The notes under the pieces were generated by a model. It saw only the letters and a program-made list of their open reading frames with translations, was not told where the DNA came from and searched no databases. This document shows, piece after piece, positions 1 to 8,787 of a stretch of DNA of 64,000 nucleotides. Numbering within the stretch: the first letter of the stretch is position 1; each line of letters starts with the position of its first letter. The stretch is from NCBI RefSeq assembly GCF_015644665.1, contig NZ_JADOBQ010000001.1:992001-1056000 (forward strand). Reading direction: 5' to 3'. This DNA is from Roseobacter sp. MH60115. Its GTDB lineage: Bacteria; Pseudomonadota; Alphaproteobacteria; Rhodobacterales; Rhodobacteraceae. Position numbers and translations under genes: made by a program.

Positions 1-323
1 AGGCCGAGGTTCTGCTGGAGGCCGAGATCGCCAAGCACCTCGACACGCTCGACGAAGGCGTGGATGTCATGCTGAAACTGACGCTGCCGGACGAACCCTG
101 GCGCTATGACAAGCTGGCCGCCCATCCGCGGGTGCTGCGCGTGGTGGCGCTGTCGGGCGGCTATTCGACCGATGAGGCTTGCCAACGTCTGACGCAATGC
201 ACAAGCATGATTGCCAGCTTTAGCCGGGCGCTGACCGAAGGGCTGAACGTGAAGATGTCCGATGCCGAATTCAACGCGGCGCTCGGCAGCAACATCGACA
301 AGATCTATCGGGCGTCCATCTGA
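1..323 (+). CDS. Fructose-bisphosphate aldolase class I, C-terminal part
   Basis: The reading frame is open from the window edge and ends at a TGA, leaving about 107 C-terminal residues. The segment LRVVALSGGYS, followed by an alanine/serine-rich helix (IASFSRALTEGL), matches the C-terminal barrel strand and helix of the bacterial class I fructose-1,6-bisphosphate aldolases, which split or form the hexose bisphosphate through a Schiff-base lysine in glycolysis and gluconeogenesis. The catalytic lysine lies upstream, outside the window, so activity cannot be judged here. The next genes converge on it from the minus strand. Confidence 0.85.
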   Translation, partial: AEVLLEAEIAKHLDTLDEGVDVMLKLTLPDEPWRYDKLAAHPRVLRVVALSGGYSTDEACQRLTQCTSMIASFSRALTEGLNVKMSDAEFNAALGSNIDKIYRASI

Positions 324-383
324 CCGGATCGCTCAGCGGGTCGATCTGGTGACCGTGCAGGGAATCGCCCTGACCCCCTTGGG

Positions 384-626
384 TCAGGGCTTGGTCTGCG
401 CCTCTGCGGCACGGTCTTGCAAATCGCGCAACACGAAAACACGGATCGCGGAGGCCAGCCCCATATCGGCCCCGCGATCTACATCAATGTCGGCCACCAA
501 GGCATTGATTGGCTGCGATTTCCGCTCTGCGATTGCGCGCAGAGCCCGCCAGAATTCCTCTTCCAGAGAAATCGATGTGCGGTGTCCTTTCAGGGTCACC
601 GAATGCTTGACGGGCCGCCCGCTCAT
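384..626 (-). CDS. Ribbon-helix-helix domain protein (RHH_4 type)
   Basis: This is an 80-residue protein. The segment around GHRTSISLEEEFWRAL, followed by IAERKSQPINALVADID and LASAIRVFVL, fits the RHH_4 family of small alphaproteobacterial ribbon-helix-helix proteins, which are probably DNA-binding dimers. Its ATG overlaps the stop of the upstream DUF4169 gene (ATGA), and that gene in turn overlaps fumC. The three are therefore probably one translationally coupled unit transcribed from the fumC side. The target operator is unknown. A second RHH_4 protein is encoded at 29072-29365. Confidence 0.8.
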   Translation of the reverse strand: MSGRPVKHSVTLKGHRTSISLEEEFWRALRAIAERKSQPINALVADIDVDRGADMGLASAIRVFVLRDLQDRAAEAQTKP

Positions 627-799
627 GTCTCGCGCTTGTGGGCTTCCAGATTGCGGGCGATCTTTTCGGCCTTGGCCTTGAGCAGGTCTTTCTGCGCCTT
701 GGTCTGACCGAAATTGACCGCGTTTTCATCCGCACGGGCCTTGCGGGAGGCCCGGTTGCGCTCTTTGCGCACCTTGTTGAGGTTCACAGGGGTGCTCAT
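623..799 (-). CDS. DUF4169 family small basic protein
   Basis: This 58-residue protein was read by hand from the minus strand. It starts [17 protein letters not shown], is very rich in Lys/Arg/Glu, and ends in a helical segment NLEAHKRET. That composition and the N-terminal VNLNKVRK motif match the small DUF4169 proteins found next to fumC and an RHH protein in Rhodobacteraceae. Its ATG overlaps the fumC stop codon and its stop overlaps the RHH start, so it sits inside a tightly coupled three-gene unit. The function is unknown; the charge pattern suggests nucleic acid or ribosome binding, which is only inference. Confidence 0.8.
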   Translation of the reverse strand: MSTPVNLNKVRKERNRASRKARADENAVNFGQTKAQKDLLKAKAEKIARNLEAHKRET

Positions 800-2187
800 T
801 TCGGGCCAATCATGTTTTCCGGACGCACCACGCGCTCGAAGGTTTCCGCATCCACAAAGCCCAGGGCAATCGCCTCTTCCTTGAGGGTGGTGCCGTTCTT
901 ATGCGCGGTCTTGGCGACCTTGGTGGCGTTGTCATAGCCGATCTCCGGCGCCAGCGCGGTCACCAGCATCAGGCTTTCGCGCATGAGTTTCTCGATCCGG
1001 TCGGCGTCCGCCTTGAGACCCACCACCAGGTTGTCGGTGAAGGCGGAGGCCGCATCGCCCAGCAACTGCATGGATTGCAGCACGTTATAAGCCATCATCG
1101 GCTTGTAGACGTTCAGCTCAAAGTGACCCTGAGAGCCGGCAAAACCAACGGCGGCGTCGTTGCCAAAGACATGGGCGCAGACCTGTGTGAGCGCCTCGCA
1201 TTGAGTGGGGTTGACCTTGCCCGGCATGATGGAAGATCCCGGCTCGTTTTCCGGCAGGACCAACTCGCCCAAGCCACAGCGGGGGCCGGAGCCCAGCAGG
1301 CGAATGTCATTGGCGATCTTGAAGAGGGAGGCCGCCACGGTCTTCAGCGCGCCAGAGATTTCCACCATCGCGTCATGCGCCGCCAGCGCTTCGAATTTAT
1401 TCGGCGCGGTCACGAAGGGCAGGCCGGTGATCTCGGCCATGTTCTTGGCAACGGTGACATCCCAGCCCTTGGTGGTGTTCAGCCCGGTGCCGACGGCAGT
1501 GCCGCCCTGCGCCAGCTCATAAATGCGACCCAGCGCGTCTTTCACCCGCTGAATGCCCATGGCAACCTGATGGGTATAGCCGGAAAACTCCTGGCTCAAC
1601 GTCAGTGGTGTGGCGTCCTGCGTATGGGTGCGCCCGATCTTGATGATGCCATCGAATTCCTCGACCTTGGCCTGCAAGGCTCCGTGCAGCTTTTCCAGCC
1701 CCGGCAGCAGCACGTCCCGCGCGGTCATCGCGGTGGAGATATGCATCGCCGTTGGGAAGGTATCGTTGGAGGACTGCCCCATGTTGCAGTGATCATTAGG
1801 GTGCACAGGGTCCTTGGAGCCGATCTCGCCCCCCAGAATTTCGATGGCGCGGTTGGCGATCACCTCATTGGCGTTCATGTTCGACTGCGTGCCCGAGCCT
1901 GTCTGCCAGACCACCAGCGGGAAATTGTCGTCGAAATTGCCCGCGACCACTTCGCCTGCGGCCTGAACAATCGCGTTGCCGCGTTCTGCATCCAGCTTGC
2001 CCAGCTCGATATTGGCCTGCGCGCAGGCCTTTTTGATCACCCCCAGCGCACGTACCACGGCGACGGGCTGTTTCTCCCACCCGATGGGAAAATTCATGAT
2101 CGACCGCTGCGTCTGTGCGCCCCAGTATTTGTCGGCAGGTACCTCCAACGGGCCAAAACTGTCGGTTTCTGTGCGGGTCTGCGCCAT
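796..2187 (-). CDS. fumC: Fumarate hydratase class II
   Basis: This 463-residue protein has the usual length of the iron-independent fumarases, which interconvert fumarate and L-malate in the TCA cycle. The fumarase/aspartase signature [11 protein letters not shown] is at residues 317-327. The active-site segment [17 protein letters not shown] starts near residue 185, and the [14 protein letters not shown] substrate-binding stretch near residue 97. The start ATG gives the canonical [18 protein letters not shown]-terminus. The stop overlaps the DUF4169 start. A free 225-base region upstream separates it from the plus-strand gene at 2413 and must hold its promoter. Confidence 0.97.
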   Translation of the reverse strand: MAQTRTETDSFGPLEVPADKYWGAQTQRSIMNFPIGWEKQPVAVVRALGVIKKACAQANIELGKLDAERGNAIVQAAGEVVAGNFDDNFPLVVWQTGSGTQSNMNANEVIANRAIEILGGEIGSKDPVHPNDHCNMGQSSNDTFPTAMHISTAMTARDVLLPGLEKLHGALQAKVEEFDGIIKIGRTHTQDATPLTLSQEFSGYTHQVAMGIQRVKDALGRIYELAQGGTAVGTGLNTTKGWDVTVAKNMAEITGLPFVTAPNKFEALAAHDAMVEISGALKTVAASLFKIANDIRLLGSGPRCGLGELVLPENEPGSSIMPGKVNPTQCEALTQVCAHVFGNDAAVGFAGSQGHFELNVYKPMMAYNVLQSMQLLGDAASAFTDNLVVGLKADADRIEKLMRESLMLVTALAPEIGYDNATKVAKTAHKNGTTLKEEAIALGFVDAETFERVVRPENMIGPK

Positions 2188-2412
2188 GATATCTTCCCTG
2201 AAATTACGCTACCTGCGGTGTAGCCTTGCCGGTGGCGCGGTGCAACGGGCAGATGCCGCCGCAGGGGGGGCTTGCGCAAATTCTTGTGATCGCTTTACCG
2301 CTTGCCTGGCGCCGATGGCCGTTGAATAGGCGCAGAAGAATGTTATCTATCAAGGGGAAGTCGCGGCGTTTCTGCCGTATCGTCGCTGTGCGTTGACAAA
2401 AGGACTATCCTG

Positions 2413-2967
2413 ATGAGAGCTGTGTACCAACCGTCTTTGTGGCTTTGTGCGCGGTTCCTGGCAGCCTTGGTCCTGCTCGGCATGGCGGTGGCCGCACAGG
2501 CCGACATAGAACGGTTTGTCGGCAGCTACTATGGCTCTGCCAAAGTCTCCCTGGCGGACGGCAGCATGCAAAAGCGCGATATGAGCGTCGAAATCTCGGA
2601 AACCAAGGCGGGTTTCTCTGTCGCCTGGACCTCCACGACATACCGGCCCGACGGGTCCACCAAGGACAAATCCTACAAGATCGAATTCGTGCCGTCGGAT
2701 CGCGGTGATGTCTATGCGTCTGCCATGAAGCGCAATGTCTTCGGCCATGACGTGCAGCTGGATCCGATGAAAGGCGAGCCCTACGTCTGGAGCCGGATCG
2801 ACGGGAACACGCTGAGCGTCTATTCGCTTTTCGTCGCAGAGGACGGCGGCTATGAGATCCAGCAATTCAACCGTACGCTGGCGGTTGGCGGGCTCGATCT
2901 CGACTACAAAAGCGTGCGGAATGGAGAAATCCAGCGCACCGTGTCGACGTTTCTGGAAAAGCAGTAA
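2413..2967 (+). CDS. Exported protein of unknown function
   Basis: This 184-residue protein has a clear signal peptide: a basic start, a hydrophobic stretch FLAALVLLGMAVA, and a likely cleavage after AQA near residue 30. The mature part (IERFVGSYYGSAKVSLADG...) is rich in beta-strand-like alternation and has paired aromatic residues, suggesting a small periplasmic beta-barrel or lipocalin-like fold. I recognise no family motif. It converges with sspB, with four bases between the stop codons. The start is the ATG that gives the complete signal peptide. Confidence 0.7.
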   Translation: MRAVYQPSLWLCARFLAALVLLGMAVAAQADIERFVGSYYGSAKVSLADGSMQKRDMSVEISETKAGFSVAWTSTTYRPDGSTKDKSYKIEFVPSDRGDVYASAMKRNVFGHDVQLDPMKGEPYVWSRIDGNTLSVYSLFVAEDGGYEIQQFNRTLAVGGLDLDYKSVRNGEIQRTVSTFLEKQ

Positions 2968-2970
2968 CGC

Positions 2971-3480
2971 CTATTTGCGGAAGCTGTCGAGCGAGACGAT
3001 CTCCGCATCCTGCGGTTTCTTCTCGATTTTTTCTTCTTCGGCCTTCACCGGCAGCTTGTCGTCTGGCTTGACCGCAGGCAAGGGAGCCGCGGCCAGATCG
3101 GGCGCAGAGGGTGCGTCCTCATCCTCGCCCTGGGTCTCGAAACGCAGGCCAAACTCGACCGATGGATCGACGAAGGTTTTTATCGCATCATAGGGGATGT
3201 AAAGCGGCTCCGGCGCATCGCCGAAGTTCAGCGTGACCGAAAACCCGTCATCGGTCACGTCCAGCTTGTCATACCAGTGCTGCATCACCACGGTCATCTC
3301 GCCGGGGTATCGATCCGACAGCCAATCGGCCAGTTCCGCATCGGGATGACTGGTGTCGAAGGTGATGAAGAAATGATGCGCACCGGGCAAGCCGTTGTCA
3401 GATACATCTTGCAGCACCTTACGGATAAGGCCGCGCATGGCCTCATGCATCAGGTTACCATAATCAATGCTGCGGCCCAT
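2971..3480 (-). CDS. sspB: SspB family ClpXP protease adaptor (alpha type)
   Basis: This 169-residue protein starts MGRSIDYGNLMHEAMRGLIRKVL, typical of alphaproteobacterial SspB. The SspB fold follows: FITFDTSHPDAELADWL, then MTVVMQHWYDKL and FSVTLNFGDAPEPLYIPYDAI. SspB binds the ssrA tag on proteins released from stalled ribosomes and hands them to ClpXP. The tail is acidic and proline-rich and ends in a short conserved peptide (AEIVSLDSFRK), which in SspB proteins is the ClpX-docking element. The ssrA gene is only about 3 kb away in this window. Confidence 0.92.
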   Translation of the reverse strand: MGRSIDYGNLMHEAMRGLIRKVLQDVSDNGLPGAHHFFITFDTSHPDAELADWLSDRYPGEMTVVMQHWYDKLDVTDDGFSVTLNFGDAPEPLYIPYDAIKTFVDPSVEFGLRFETQGEDEDAPSAPDLAAAPLPAVKPDDKLPVKAEEEKIEKKPQDAEIVSLDSFRK

Positions 3481-3571
3481 CGTAATCCTCTGAGCTGTCC
3501 GGGATGTTAACTTAAATCATAGCCGATTCCCGCGCGGAGGAAAGAGGGTGCATGCGGAAACTGAGAGGTAC

Positions 3572-4819
3572 TTAGAAAGCGCTGAAAAGAAGGCCTGCCA
3601 GCGCCATGAGTGCTAGCGTTTCGACCATGCCGCGTTTGAGACCGAGGAGCAGCCCCGCCGCCAGGACGGTCAGGATCAGGGCAGAGATGTTCAGGGAGGC
3701 GATTTCCGGCACCGGTGCTGCGTGCCAGTCTGACGTTCCGATCCGCTCAAACAGCACGTGCATCGCAAACCAGATCGCGAGGTTCAGGATCACCCCGACG
3801 ACGGCAGAGGTGATGGCGGCGAGCGCTGCGGAGAGGCGGGGCTTGGTTGAGATCAGATCGAGATAGGGGCCTGCGAGGAAAATCCATAAAAAGCAGGGTG
3901 TGAAGGTGACCCAGAGCGTCAAGGCTCCGGCGGCGATGGCCATGCCGATCCCGCCCTGCGCGTATCCGGCCAGCAGTGCTACGAATTCGGTCACCAGAAT
4001 CAGCGGGCCGGGTGTCGTTTCGGCGAGCCCAAGCGCGTCGATCATCTGCGGTGTGGTGATCCAGCCATAGTCCTGCACCACGGTCTGCGTCATATAGGCC
4101 AGCACCGCATAGGCCCCGCCAAAGGTCACCACGGCCAGTTTCGAGAAGAAGAGCGCGATCTGCGTCAGGAATGTCTGATCCGCGATCCAGACCGCCAGCA
4201 CCGGCAGCGCCCAGAGGGCGCCCCAGAGAACAAGGGTTCGCAGACTGCGCGGCCGTGTGGAGGGCACCGCCTCTGTCTCGGGTGATGTGCCGTTTTGCGT
4301 CGCGGCACCGTAGAGGGCCGCCAGCAGGATGATCAGGGGAAAGGGCAAGCCGAGGGTAAAGAGGGCCAGAAACGCGGCCCCGGCAAGCACCATGGCGCTG
4401 CGGGTGGTTAGCGCCTTGCGCGCCACTTTGAGCAGAGCTTGTAGCACGATGATGATCACGGCGGCCTTGATTCCCGCAAAGGCCGCCTGCACCAGGGGCA
4501 CTTGACCGTAGAGCGCATATCCCAGCGCGAGCAGCAGGATCACCAGCGCGCCCGGCAGCACGAAGAGAAGCCCAGCGATCAGACCCCCCAGTGTACCCCG
4601 CAACCGCCAGCCCGCGTAGGTGGCAAGCTGCATCGCTTCCGGTCCCGGCAGCAGCATGCAGAGCGACAGCGCCCGCAGGAATCCGTCTTCGGTCAGCCAG
4701 CCGCGCTCTTCAACCAGTTCCCGGTGCATCAGCGCGATCTGCGCGGCGGGGCCGCCGAAAGACAGCAGGCCGATGCGCCCGAAGACGCGCAGTAATGCGC
4801 CCGTGCCGGGCGGGGTCAT
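3572..4819 (-). CDS. chrA: Chromate efflux transporter ChrA (long-chain CHR family)
   Basis: This 415-residue integral membrane protein consists of two homologous CHR halves. The first carries FGRIGLLSFGGPAAQIALMHRELV near residue 10. The second carries FFSKLAVVTFGGAYAVLAYM near residue 225, followed by the ETTPGPLILVTEFVA motif. Long-chain ChrA proteins export chromate across the inner membrane. The ATG overlaps the stop of the upstream ChrB-like gene, so the two are co-transcribed as a chromate resistance module. Confidence 0.93.
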   Translation of the reverse strand: MTPPGTGALLRVFGRIGLLSFGGPAAQIALMHRELVEERGWLTEDGFLRALSLCMLLPGPEAMQLATYAGWRLRGTLGGLIAGLLFVLPGALVILLLALGYALYGQVPLVQAAFAGIKAAVIIIVLQALLKVARKALTTRSAMVLAGAAFLALFTLGLPFPLIILLAALYGAATQNGTSPETEAVPSTRPRSLRTLVLWGALWALPVLAVWIADQTFLTQIALFFSKLAVVTFGGAYAVLAYMTQTVVQDYGWITTPQMIDALGLAETTPGPLILVTEFVALLAGYAQGGIGMAIAAGALTLWVTFTPCFLWIFLAGPYLDLISTKPRLSAALAAITSAVVGVILNLAIWFAMHVLFERIGTSDWHAAPVPEIASLNISALILTVLAAGLLLGLKRGMVETLALMALAGLLFSAF

Positions 4820-5625
4820 TGCGCCACCTCTCGCTGCCAGTCGTGGGTTTCGCTCTGGCCATCGCGCGCCCAGCGGTAGAGCGCGTCATACAGCACCATG
4901 CCTGCCTCCAGCTGCGCCAGATCATCGCGAAATCCGCGCGACAGACCGATGGACAGGGCCAGCAGCCCGGCGGCCTCAGGCACCTGTGACAGCGTATTGG
5001 TGTCCGCCGCGCGTATGACCTGAGCCATCTTTTCCAGCGCGGGCGTGCTCAGGCCGAAGCCTGTGCACATCGTATCGAAGGTGCAGTGCGGGCCGTCATG
5101 GCTCCAGCGCGCGCCGACGATGTCGAAGGCGGTGGCCTCGAATTTCTCGGCGACCGCCGCGACCTCGGACGGGGGCACAAAGAGAAATTCGGCCTGCGGG
5201 TCGACAAACCGGCGGATCAGCCAGGGGCAGGCGACGCGGTCGATCTTGGGACGCCAGCGGGTGACCCAGCGACTGCCCGGGCTGAGCGTTGGGAGGGCCG
5301 CAGCAGGCACCCGTGGCAACCCCGCAGCGTGCCAACCCTGGTTGCCGCCTTCCAGCACTTCGGCGGGGACGCCCCGCGCCCGCAGGATGGCGGCGGCCCC
5401 ATGGCTGAGTCTGAGACCTTTCTGACAGATCACGATCACCCGTTTGCCGATGAGATCCGGCGCCAGCGCCCCTACCTCCTTGTGCGGACACCGCCGCGCC
5501 GTGGGCACCAGATACGGGTCGTCCTGGAAATCGTCATCGATGCAGACGTCAATCACAACAGGGGCCTGCGGTGTGCCGATGAGACGCATAAGAGCAGTCG
5601 GGGAAATAGAGGCGAATTGCGCCAT
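4816..5625 (-). CDS. Rhodanese-ChrB fusion, chromate resistance protein
   Basis: About 269 residues. The N-terminal third looks like a rhodanese domain, with VICQKGLRLSHGAA carrying the expected cysteine near residue 80. The C-terminal part matches the ChrB C-terminal domain, with WVTRWRPKIDRVACPWLIRRFVDP near residue 130. ChrB proteins sense or process chromate and control chrA. This one lacks the N-terminal DNA-binding part of classical ChrB, so it is more likely an accessory or redox enzyme than a repressor (inference). I chose the ATG at 5625 (MAQFAS) because an AAAAGG sequence sits at good distance; an in-frame ATG nine bases upstream overlaps that site. Confidence 0.85.
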   Translation of the reverse strand: MAQFASISPTALMRLIGTPQAPVVIDVCIDDDFQDDPYLVPTARRCPHKEVGALAPDLIGKRVIVICQKGLRLSHGAAAILRARGVPAEVLEGGNQGWHAAGLPRVPAAALPTLSPGSRWVTRWRPKIDRVACPWLIRRFVDPQAEFLFVPPSEVAAVAEKFEATAFDIVGARWSHDGPHCTFDTMCTGFGLSTPALEKMAQVIRAADTNTLSQVPEAAGLLALSIGLSRGFRDDLAQLEAGMVLYDALYRWARDGQSETHDWQREVAQ

Positions 5626-5748
5626 GAAAAGCATCCTTTTGGTACGTCAACAGGATGCGATACTTGGGCCTGGGCCTCACGGGGCGATCGCGAACTCCCC
5701 ATATCGCAGGGGTGCCATGGATCGAGATGTCAGGTCAACGCGGATTTT

Positions 5749-6204
5749 TCAGCGCAGGACGGTGCCGCCCAGCAGCAGCGCGTGGGTGTTTTCCGGCAGT
5801 TGCCCCAGTTGTTCAAAGAAGCGGATGAAGTCAAAGCAGGGATAGCTTTCGGCTTTGCGGTCACCGTCAAACCGCAGCATGATCTGCTGGTAGACCTTGA
5901 CCGGTTTATGGGTGGCGACCGTGCGGCAATTGATCTCCAGCATGGCGCTGAGCCAATCGCCTTCTTCGATGGAATGCACGATATCGACCCGGATATCGGT
6001 CACGAAACTGCGCAGCACAGAGACCCATTCGCGAATTTCCGATGGCTCTATCCCGAGGTTCTGGACGATGTACTGGTGATGCGGCTCCTGCACGAAATAG
6101 TCGTCGACAACATCGAACTGACCCTCTTCCCAGACGGCTTTGTACCAGTTTTTCAGAATGTCGGCTTTGGTCACGACATGGGCCTCGAAAGCTTCTGATA
6201 CCAA
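5749..6204 (-). CDS. SnoaL-like / NTF2-fold protein
   Basis: This 151-residue protein resembles the SnoaL-like polyketide cyclase or ester-cyclase group: KADILKNWYKAVWEEGQFDVVDDYF at the N-terminus, and a central run of beta strands with IVHSIEEGDWLSAMLEI. Members have a cone-shaped alpha+beta barrel and very varied functions, so no substrate can be named. The best start is a TTG preceded by GGAGG. A downstream start near residue 10 is possible. It follows the chromate module on the same strand but is not obviously part of it. Confidence 0.65.
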   Translation of the reverse strand: MVSEAFEAHVVTKADILKNWYKAVWEEGQFDVVDDYFVQEPHHQYIVQNLGIEPSEIREWVSVLRSFVTDIRVDIVHSIEEGDWLSAMLEINCRTVATHKPVKVYQQIMLRFDGDRKAESYPCFDFIRFFEQLGQLPENTHALLLGGTVLR

Positions 6205-6269
6205 TGTACCTCCGGCGCATTGAGGAACCCTTAACGCTTCTATGGATCAAATGACTTTGAAGAGGGGGA

Positions 6270-6583
6270 GAAGTGCAGGCTTCTGTTGCCAGGTGCCTGC
6301 GAACCCCGCCTTACGTCGCTAAACGCAAGGAGTTAGGTTTCAGTATCTCAGGTCGCTTACGCGGCCATTGCTACTGGAGCACGATTGTCATTTGCAATTG
6401 TACATGTTTCGCCGATAACGGTGGCAGACAGCCGAGACAAAGCAAACCCCTTTAGACGTTCGTCGATCCTGTTTCGACCCCATGATCCCCAAATGAAGGA
6501 TGGTGGTGGAGTCGCCGGGTACCGCCCCCGGGTCCGATCCGCTTATTACGAGCGCGTTTATGTCCATAGTCCCGAGGGACATG
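6270..6583 (-). ncRNA. ssrA: tmRNA, circularly permuted two-piece form (ssrA)
   Basis: This apparently empty stretch encodes tmRNA on the minus strand. The tag frame, GCA to TAA at 6395-6357, reads ANDNRAPVAMAA. The coding piece begins at 6481 with GGGGTCGAAACAGGATCGAC. The acceptor piece ends at 6504 with CGACTCCACCA. GGGGTCG (first seven bases of the coding piece) pairs over seven positions with CGACTCC, forming the acceptor stem with discriminator A and encoded CCA. Just upstream is a T-arm with a 5-bp stem (CCGGG/CCCGG) and 7-base loop. Because the CCA end comes before the G-rich 5' strand, with a 22-base spacer (6482-6503), the gene is permuted as in other alphaproteobacteria. Outer ends are approximate. 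Confidence 0.93.
6275..6300 (-). terminator. Stem-loop at the 3' side of ssrA
   Basis: GCAGGC and GCCTGC form a 6-bp stem around a 14-base loop, followed on the minus strand by a pyrimidine-rich run (ACTTCTCCCCCTCTTC). It could be the last helix of the tmRNA coding piece or a transcription terminator. The U-tract is weak. Confidence 0.4.
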
Positions 6584-6586
6584 GCA

Positions 6587-6615
6587 GATATAGGCGGGAT
6601 GGTTCAAAAACTCAA
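6587..6615 (-). promoter_or_regulatory. ssrA promoter (-35 TTGAGT, -10 TATATC)
   Basis: On the minus strand TTGAGT (6615-6610) and TATATC (6592-6587) are 17 bases apart, a standard housekeeping sigma-factor arrangement. It would start transcription near 6580, just upstream of the tmRNA acceptor piece. Confidence 0.6.
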
Positions 6616-6751
6616 GAGCCAAGCAGCATTGTTGTCGGTTGATGTTTCCCGATGACAAGGTTGGAAAGCTATTTTTAATCAAAGCATAAGGCTGCGAAGT
6701 TGATGTGAGTAGGGGTGTGTGGGTCTCACGCGCGACTGGTGAGGGCGACGA

Positions 6752-7105
6752 TCAAAGTGGGTTTGCCCAGAGGAAGGCGACGGCAAGGGCCGCTTCGATC
6801 CCGCCAAAGATCAGAACTTTGCGCCGGGGGGGTGCATCGAAGATCAGGGAGACAAGGCGCCCGAGCGCGGCGCCCACGAAGGCGAAGCCGATCATTGCAA
6901 AAGCCACTGGCTCATTGAGCCAGAGCGCTGCAAGCCCCGCCACCACAAAGAGCCCGCCGACGGAGGCGCGCATCTCGCTCAGACCCATGGTGCTGGTGGT
7001 CGGTGCGAGGTCGAGCGCGGCGGCGGTGTAGCGCGGCGCCACAAATCCAAAGAGCCCGAAGGCGATGGTCAGCAGGCTGGCGGTAATGTTGATCAGGTCG
7101 GTCAT
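6752..7105 (-). CDS. DUF4345-like small membrane protein
   Basis: This 117-residue protein has four predicted membrane segments (ITASLLTIAFGLFGFVAP; ASVGGLFVVAGLAALWL; VAFAMIGFAFVGAALGRL; VLIFGGIEAALAVAFLW). The motif LSEMRASVGGLFVVAG in the second segment is typical of small four-helix DUF4345-like proteins. The function is unknown. It lies on the minus strand downstream of the metalloprotease gene, with 39 bases between them, so the two may be co-transcribed. Confidence 0.7.
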   Translation of the reverse strand: MTDLINITASLLTIAFGLFGFVAPRYTAAALDLAPTTSTMGLSEMRASVGGLFVVAGLAALWLNEPVAFAMIGFAFVGAALGRLVSLIFDAPPRRKVLIFGGIEAALAVAFLWANPL

Positions 7106-7144
7106 GGCGTCACATTTAGCGGGGCGTGAACCCTTGGCAAGATG

Positions 7145-7879
7145 TTACTGCAGCACCACCGGCTCCGGGCGTCCCATGCGGCAGAGGTCGCAGATGCGCA
7201 CGGCTTCGGTGATCCCCATCTCGGCCAGGGCGCGGAAGTCGGGCAGGGCGTAAGGGTCCGCAGCGCTCAGATCGACTGCGTAGCCCAGATCCTGGAAGGA
7301 GGCGATGGAGAGGCGGCTGATCGGACGCTGGGCGCCGGAGAGAAAACCGGTGAGCAATTCGTCGCCAAACACCAGCTCGCGCCAGTGGCCTTCGCGGGTG
7401 CCCGCCCCGCCGGTATTGGCGATGGGAACCGCCGTGCCGGTACCGCCAAGCGCCCGATATTCACGGATCGCCTCGCCGCCGCTGAAACGCGGGTCATTTG
7501 TGCCGCTGGCCTCTACCAGTCCCGCGCGCGCCCAGAGCGTGCCGAAGCCCAGCACATGCGCCATCTCGTGTAGCACCACGTCCTCGAAACTGGCGTTTGT
7601 CTCAAGCCGTTCGACATCGGCGGTGTCGAACTGCATGATGCCTGCCACCGGCAATTCCGACCCGGGGCGCAGCGCGGTTGGACCGGCCTGGCCCAGCACG
7701 CCGTCCGGCCCATCGATGGGGGCGATGGAGACCTCAATAAGCAGCCCATCGAGCTGGCGGCCTTCGAAATTGATGGGCTCGAAGGCAGTGTCGATAATGA
7801 CGTCCCAGCGGTCGGCGGCGCGGGCGAAGGCATCCCGCCGGGCGTCCGAAATCGGGGTGTTGAAATCGAGTGTGATCAT
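7145..7879 (-). CDS. Leishmanolysin-like (M8-type) zinc metalloprotease
   Basis: About 244 residues. The zinc motif HEMAHVLGFGTLW (HExxHxxGxG) sits near the middle, preceded by FEDVVL. This is the metzincin signature found in leishmanolysin-related bacterial proteases. The C-terminal part (GHWRELVFGDELLTGFL, then PISRLSIASFQDLGYAVD) is also typical and carries the probable third ligand region. No signal peptide is seen. The ATG at 7879 has AGG at suitable distance; a TTG 42 bases upstream is the alternative. Lack of a signal peptide suggests type I secretion or a cytoplasmic role, but no C-terminal calcium repeats are present. Confidence 0.8.
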   Translation of the reverse strand: MITLDFNTPISDARRDAFARAADRWDVIIDTAFEPINFEGRQLDGLLIEVSIAPIDGPDGVLGQAGPTALRPGSELPVAGIMQFDTADVERLETNASFEDVVLHEMAHVLGFGTLWARAGLVEASGTNDPRFSGGEAIREYRALGGTGTAVPIANTGGAGTREGHWRELVFGDELLTGFLSGAQRPISRLSIASFQDLGYAVDLSAADPYALPDFRALAEMGITEAVRICDLCRMGRPEPVVLQ

Positions 7880-8024
7880 CTTGGCACCTGTCTCATTTGC
7901 TGCTGCGAGGGCGTCGTTCAATCACAGGTAGGGTCAGATATGCCTGTTTGAAACAGGCAGGTCCGGCGGCGGCAGAAATCTGCAGGCTTGACATGCCCGA
8001 GCGGCGGGTTCCGGCGTACCGGCG

Positions 8025-8756
8025 TCAGCTGCGTGCCGCGCGGGCCGCAAAGACGCTGTGCGCCAGGTCCTGGGTTTCGGTTTCCAGCGCGGTCAGGGCG
8101 GACAGTGTGGTCGGGCCATCACCAGCCTCCACCGCATCGGCGATATCCGTGTGCAGCGCGATGATGCGGGCGCGGTCGCGGGCTGTGAAGGTGATCATAT
8201 TCATCAGTGGCTGCATGGCCTCGACAGCGCCTGCCAGTTGGTAGCTGAGCACGGGGTTGCCTGCGCCATCGACGAGCGCCCGGTGGAAGGCCACATCGGA
8301 GGCGCAGAAGGCTTCGTCCGTCAGGCCCGGCTGGCTTTGGCGGTGGATCTCGGCGCGCATGGTCGCCAGGTGGTCTGGCGTGCGGCGCGCGGCGGAGAGC
8401 GGCGCACAGGCGCGTTCCAGCGCATAGCGCGCCTCGCAGGCGGTTTCGAAGCTCACCGCATTCATACTCAGGAGCAGCGTGGAGGTGGTGATCTGCTGCG
8501 GTTGCGCCGCCTCAAAGCTCAGCCGGTTCACAAAGGCTCCGCCAGTGGCCCCGCGTTGCGTGCGGATCAGCGACTGCGCCGCGAGCCGTTTCAGCGCCTC
8601 ACGTACCGTGGGGCGAGAGACATCGAATTGCTCGGCCAGTTCCGCCTCGGAGGGCAGGCGTTCGTCCACGATCAGACCGCCCGAAATGATCGCATCCCGG
8701 ATGGCCCCGGCAATCTGGGCGGAGAGGTCTGCGGGGTTTGAGGGGTCGATTTTCAT
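8025..8756 (-). CDS. FadR/GntR-family regulator with FCD domain (likely dmd operon regulator)
   Basis: This 243-residue protein has an N-terminal winged helix-turn-helix, LPSEAELAEQFDVSRPTVREALKRLAAQSLI, at about residues 37-67. An all-helical FCD ligand-binding domain follows, with conserved D..FH and H residues (SDVAFHRALV; IIALHTDIADAV) that usually bind a metal. It is divergent from the DUF2182-DUF1326-DinB-dmdA-acuI genes. From memory, a GntR-family gene also neighbours dmdA-acuI in Ruegeria pomeroyi, where acrylate or its CoA derivatives induce the operon; that it performs this role here is inference. The internal ATG at 8756 is preferred because it begins at the usual family N-terminus. 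Confidence 0.88.
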   Translation of the reverse strand: MKIDPSNPADLSAQIAGAIRDAIISGGLIVDERLPSEAELAEQFDVSRPTVREALKRLAAQSLIRTQRGATGGAFVNRLSFEAAQPQQITTSTLLLSMNAVSFETACEARYALERACAPLSAARRTPDHLATMRAEIHRQSQPGLTDEAFCASDVAFHRALVDGAGNPVLSYQLAGAVEAMQPLMNMITFTARDRARIIALHTDIADAVEAGDGPTTLSALTALETETQDLAHSVFAARAARS

Positions 8757-8787
8757 ATGTCTTACATTTAATGTTTGCCCGGGTTCT

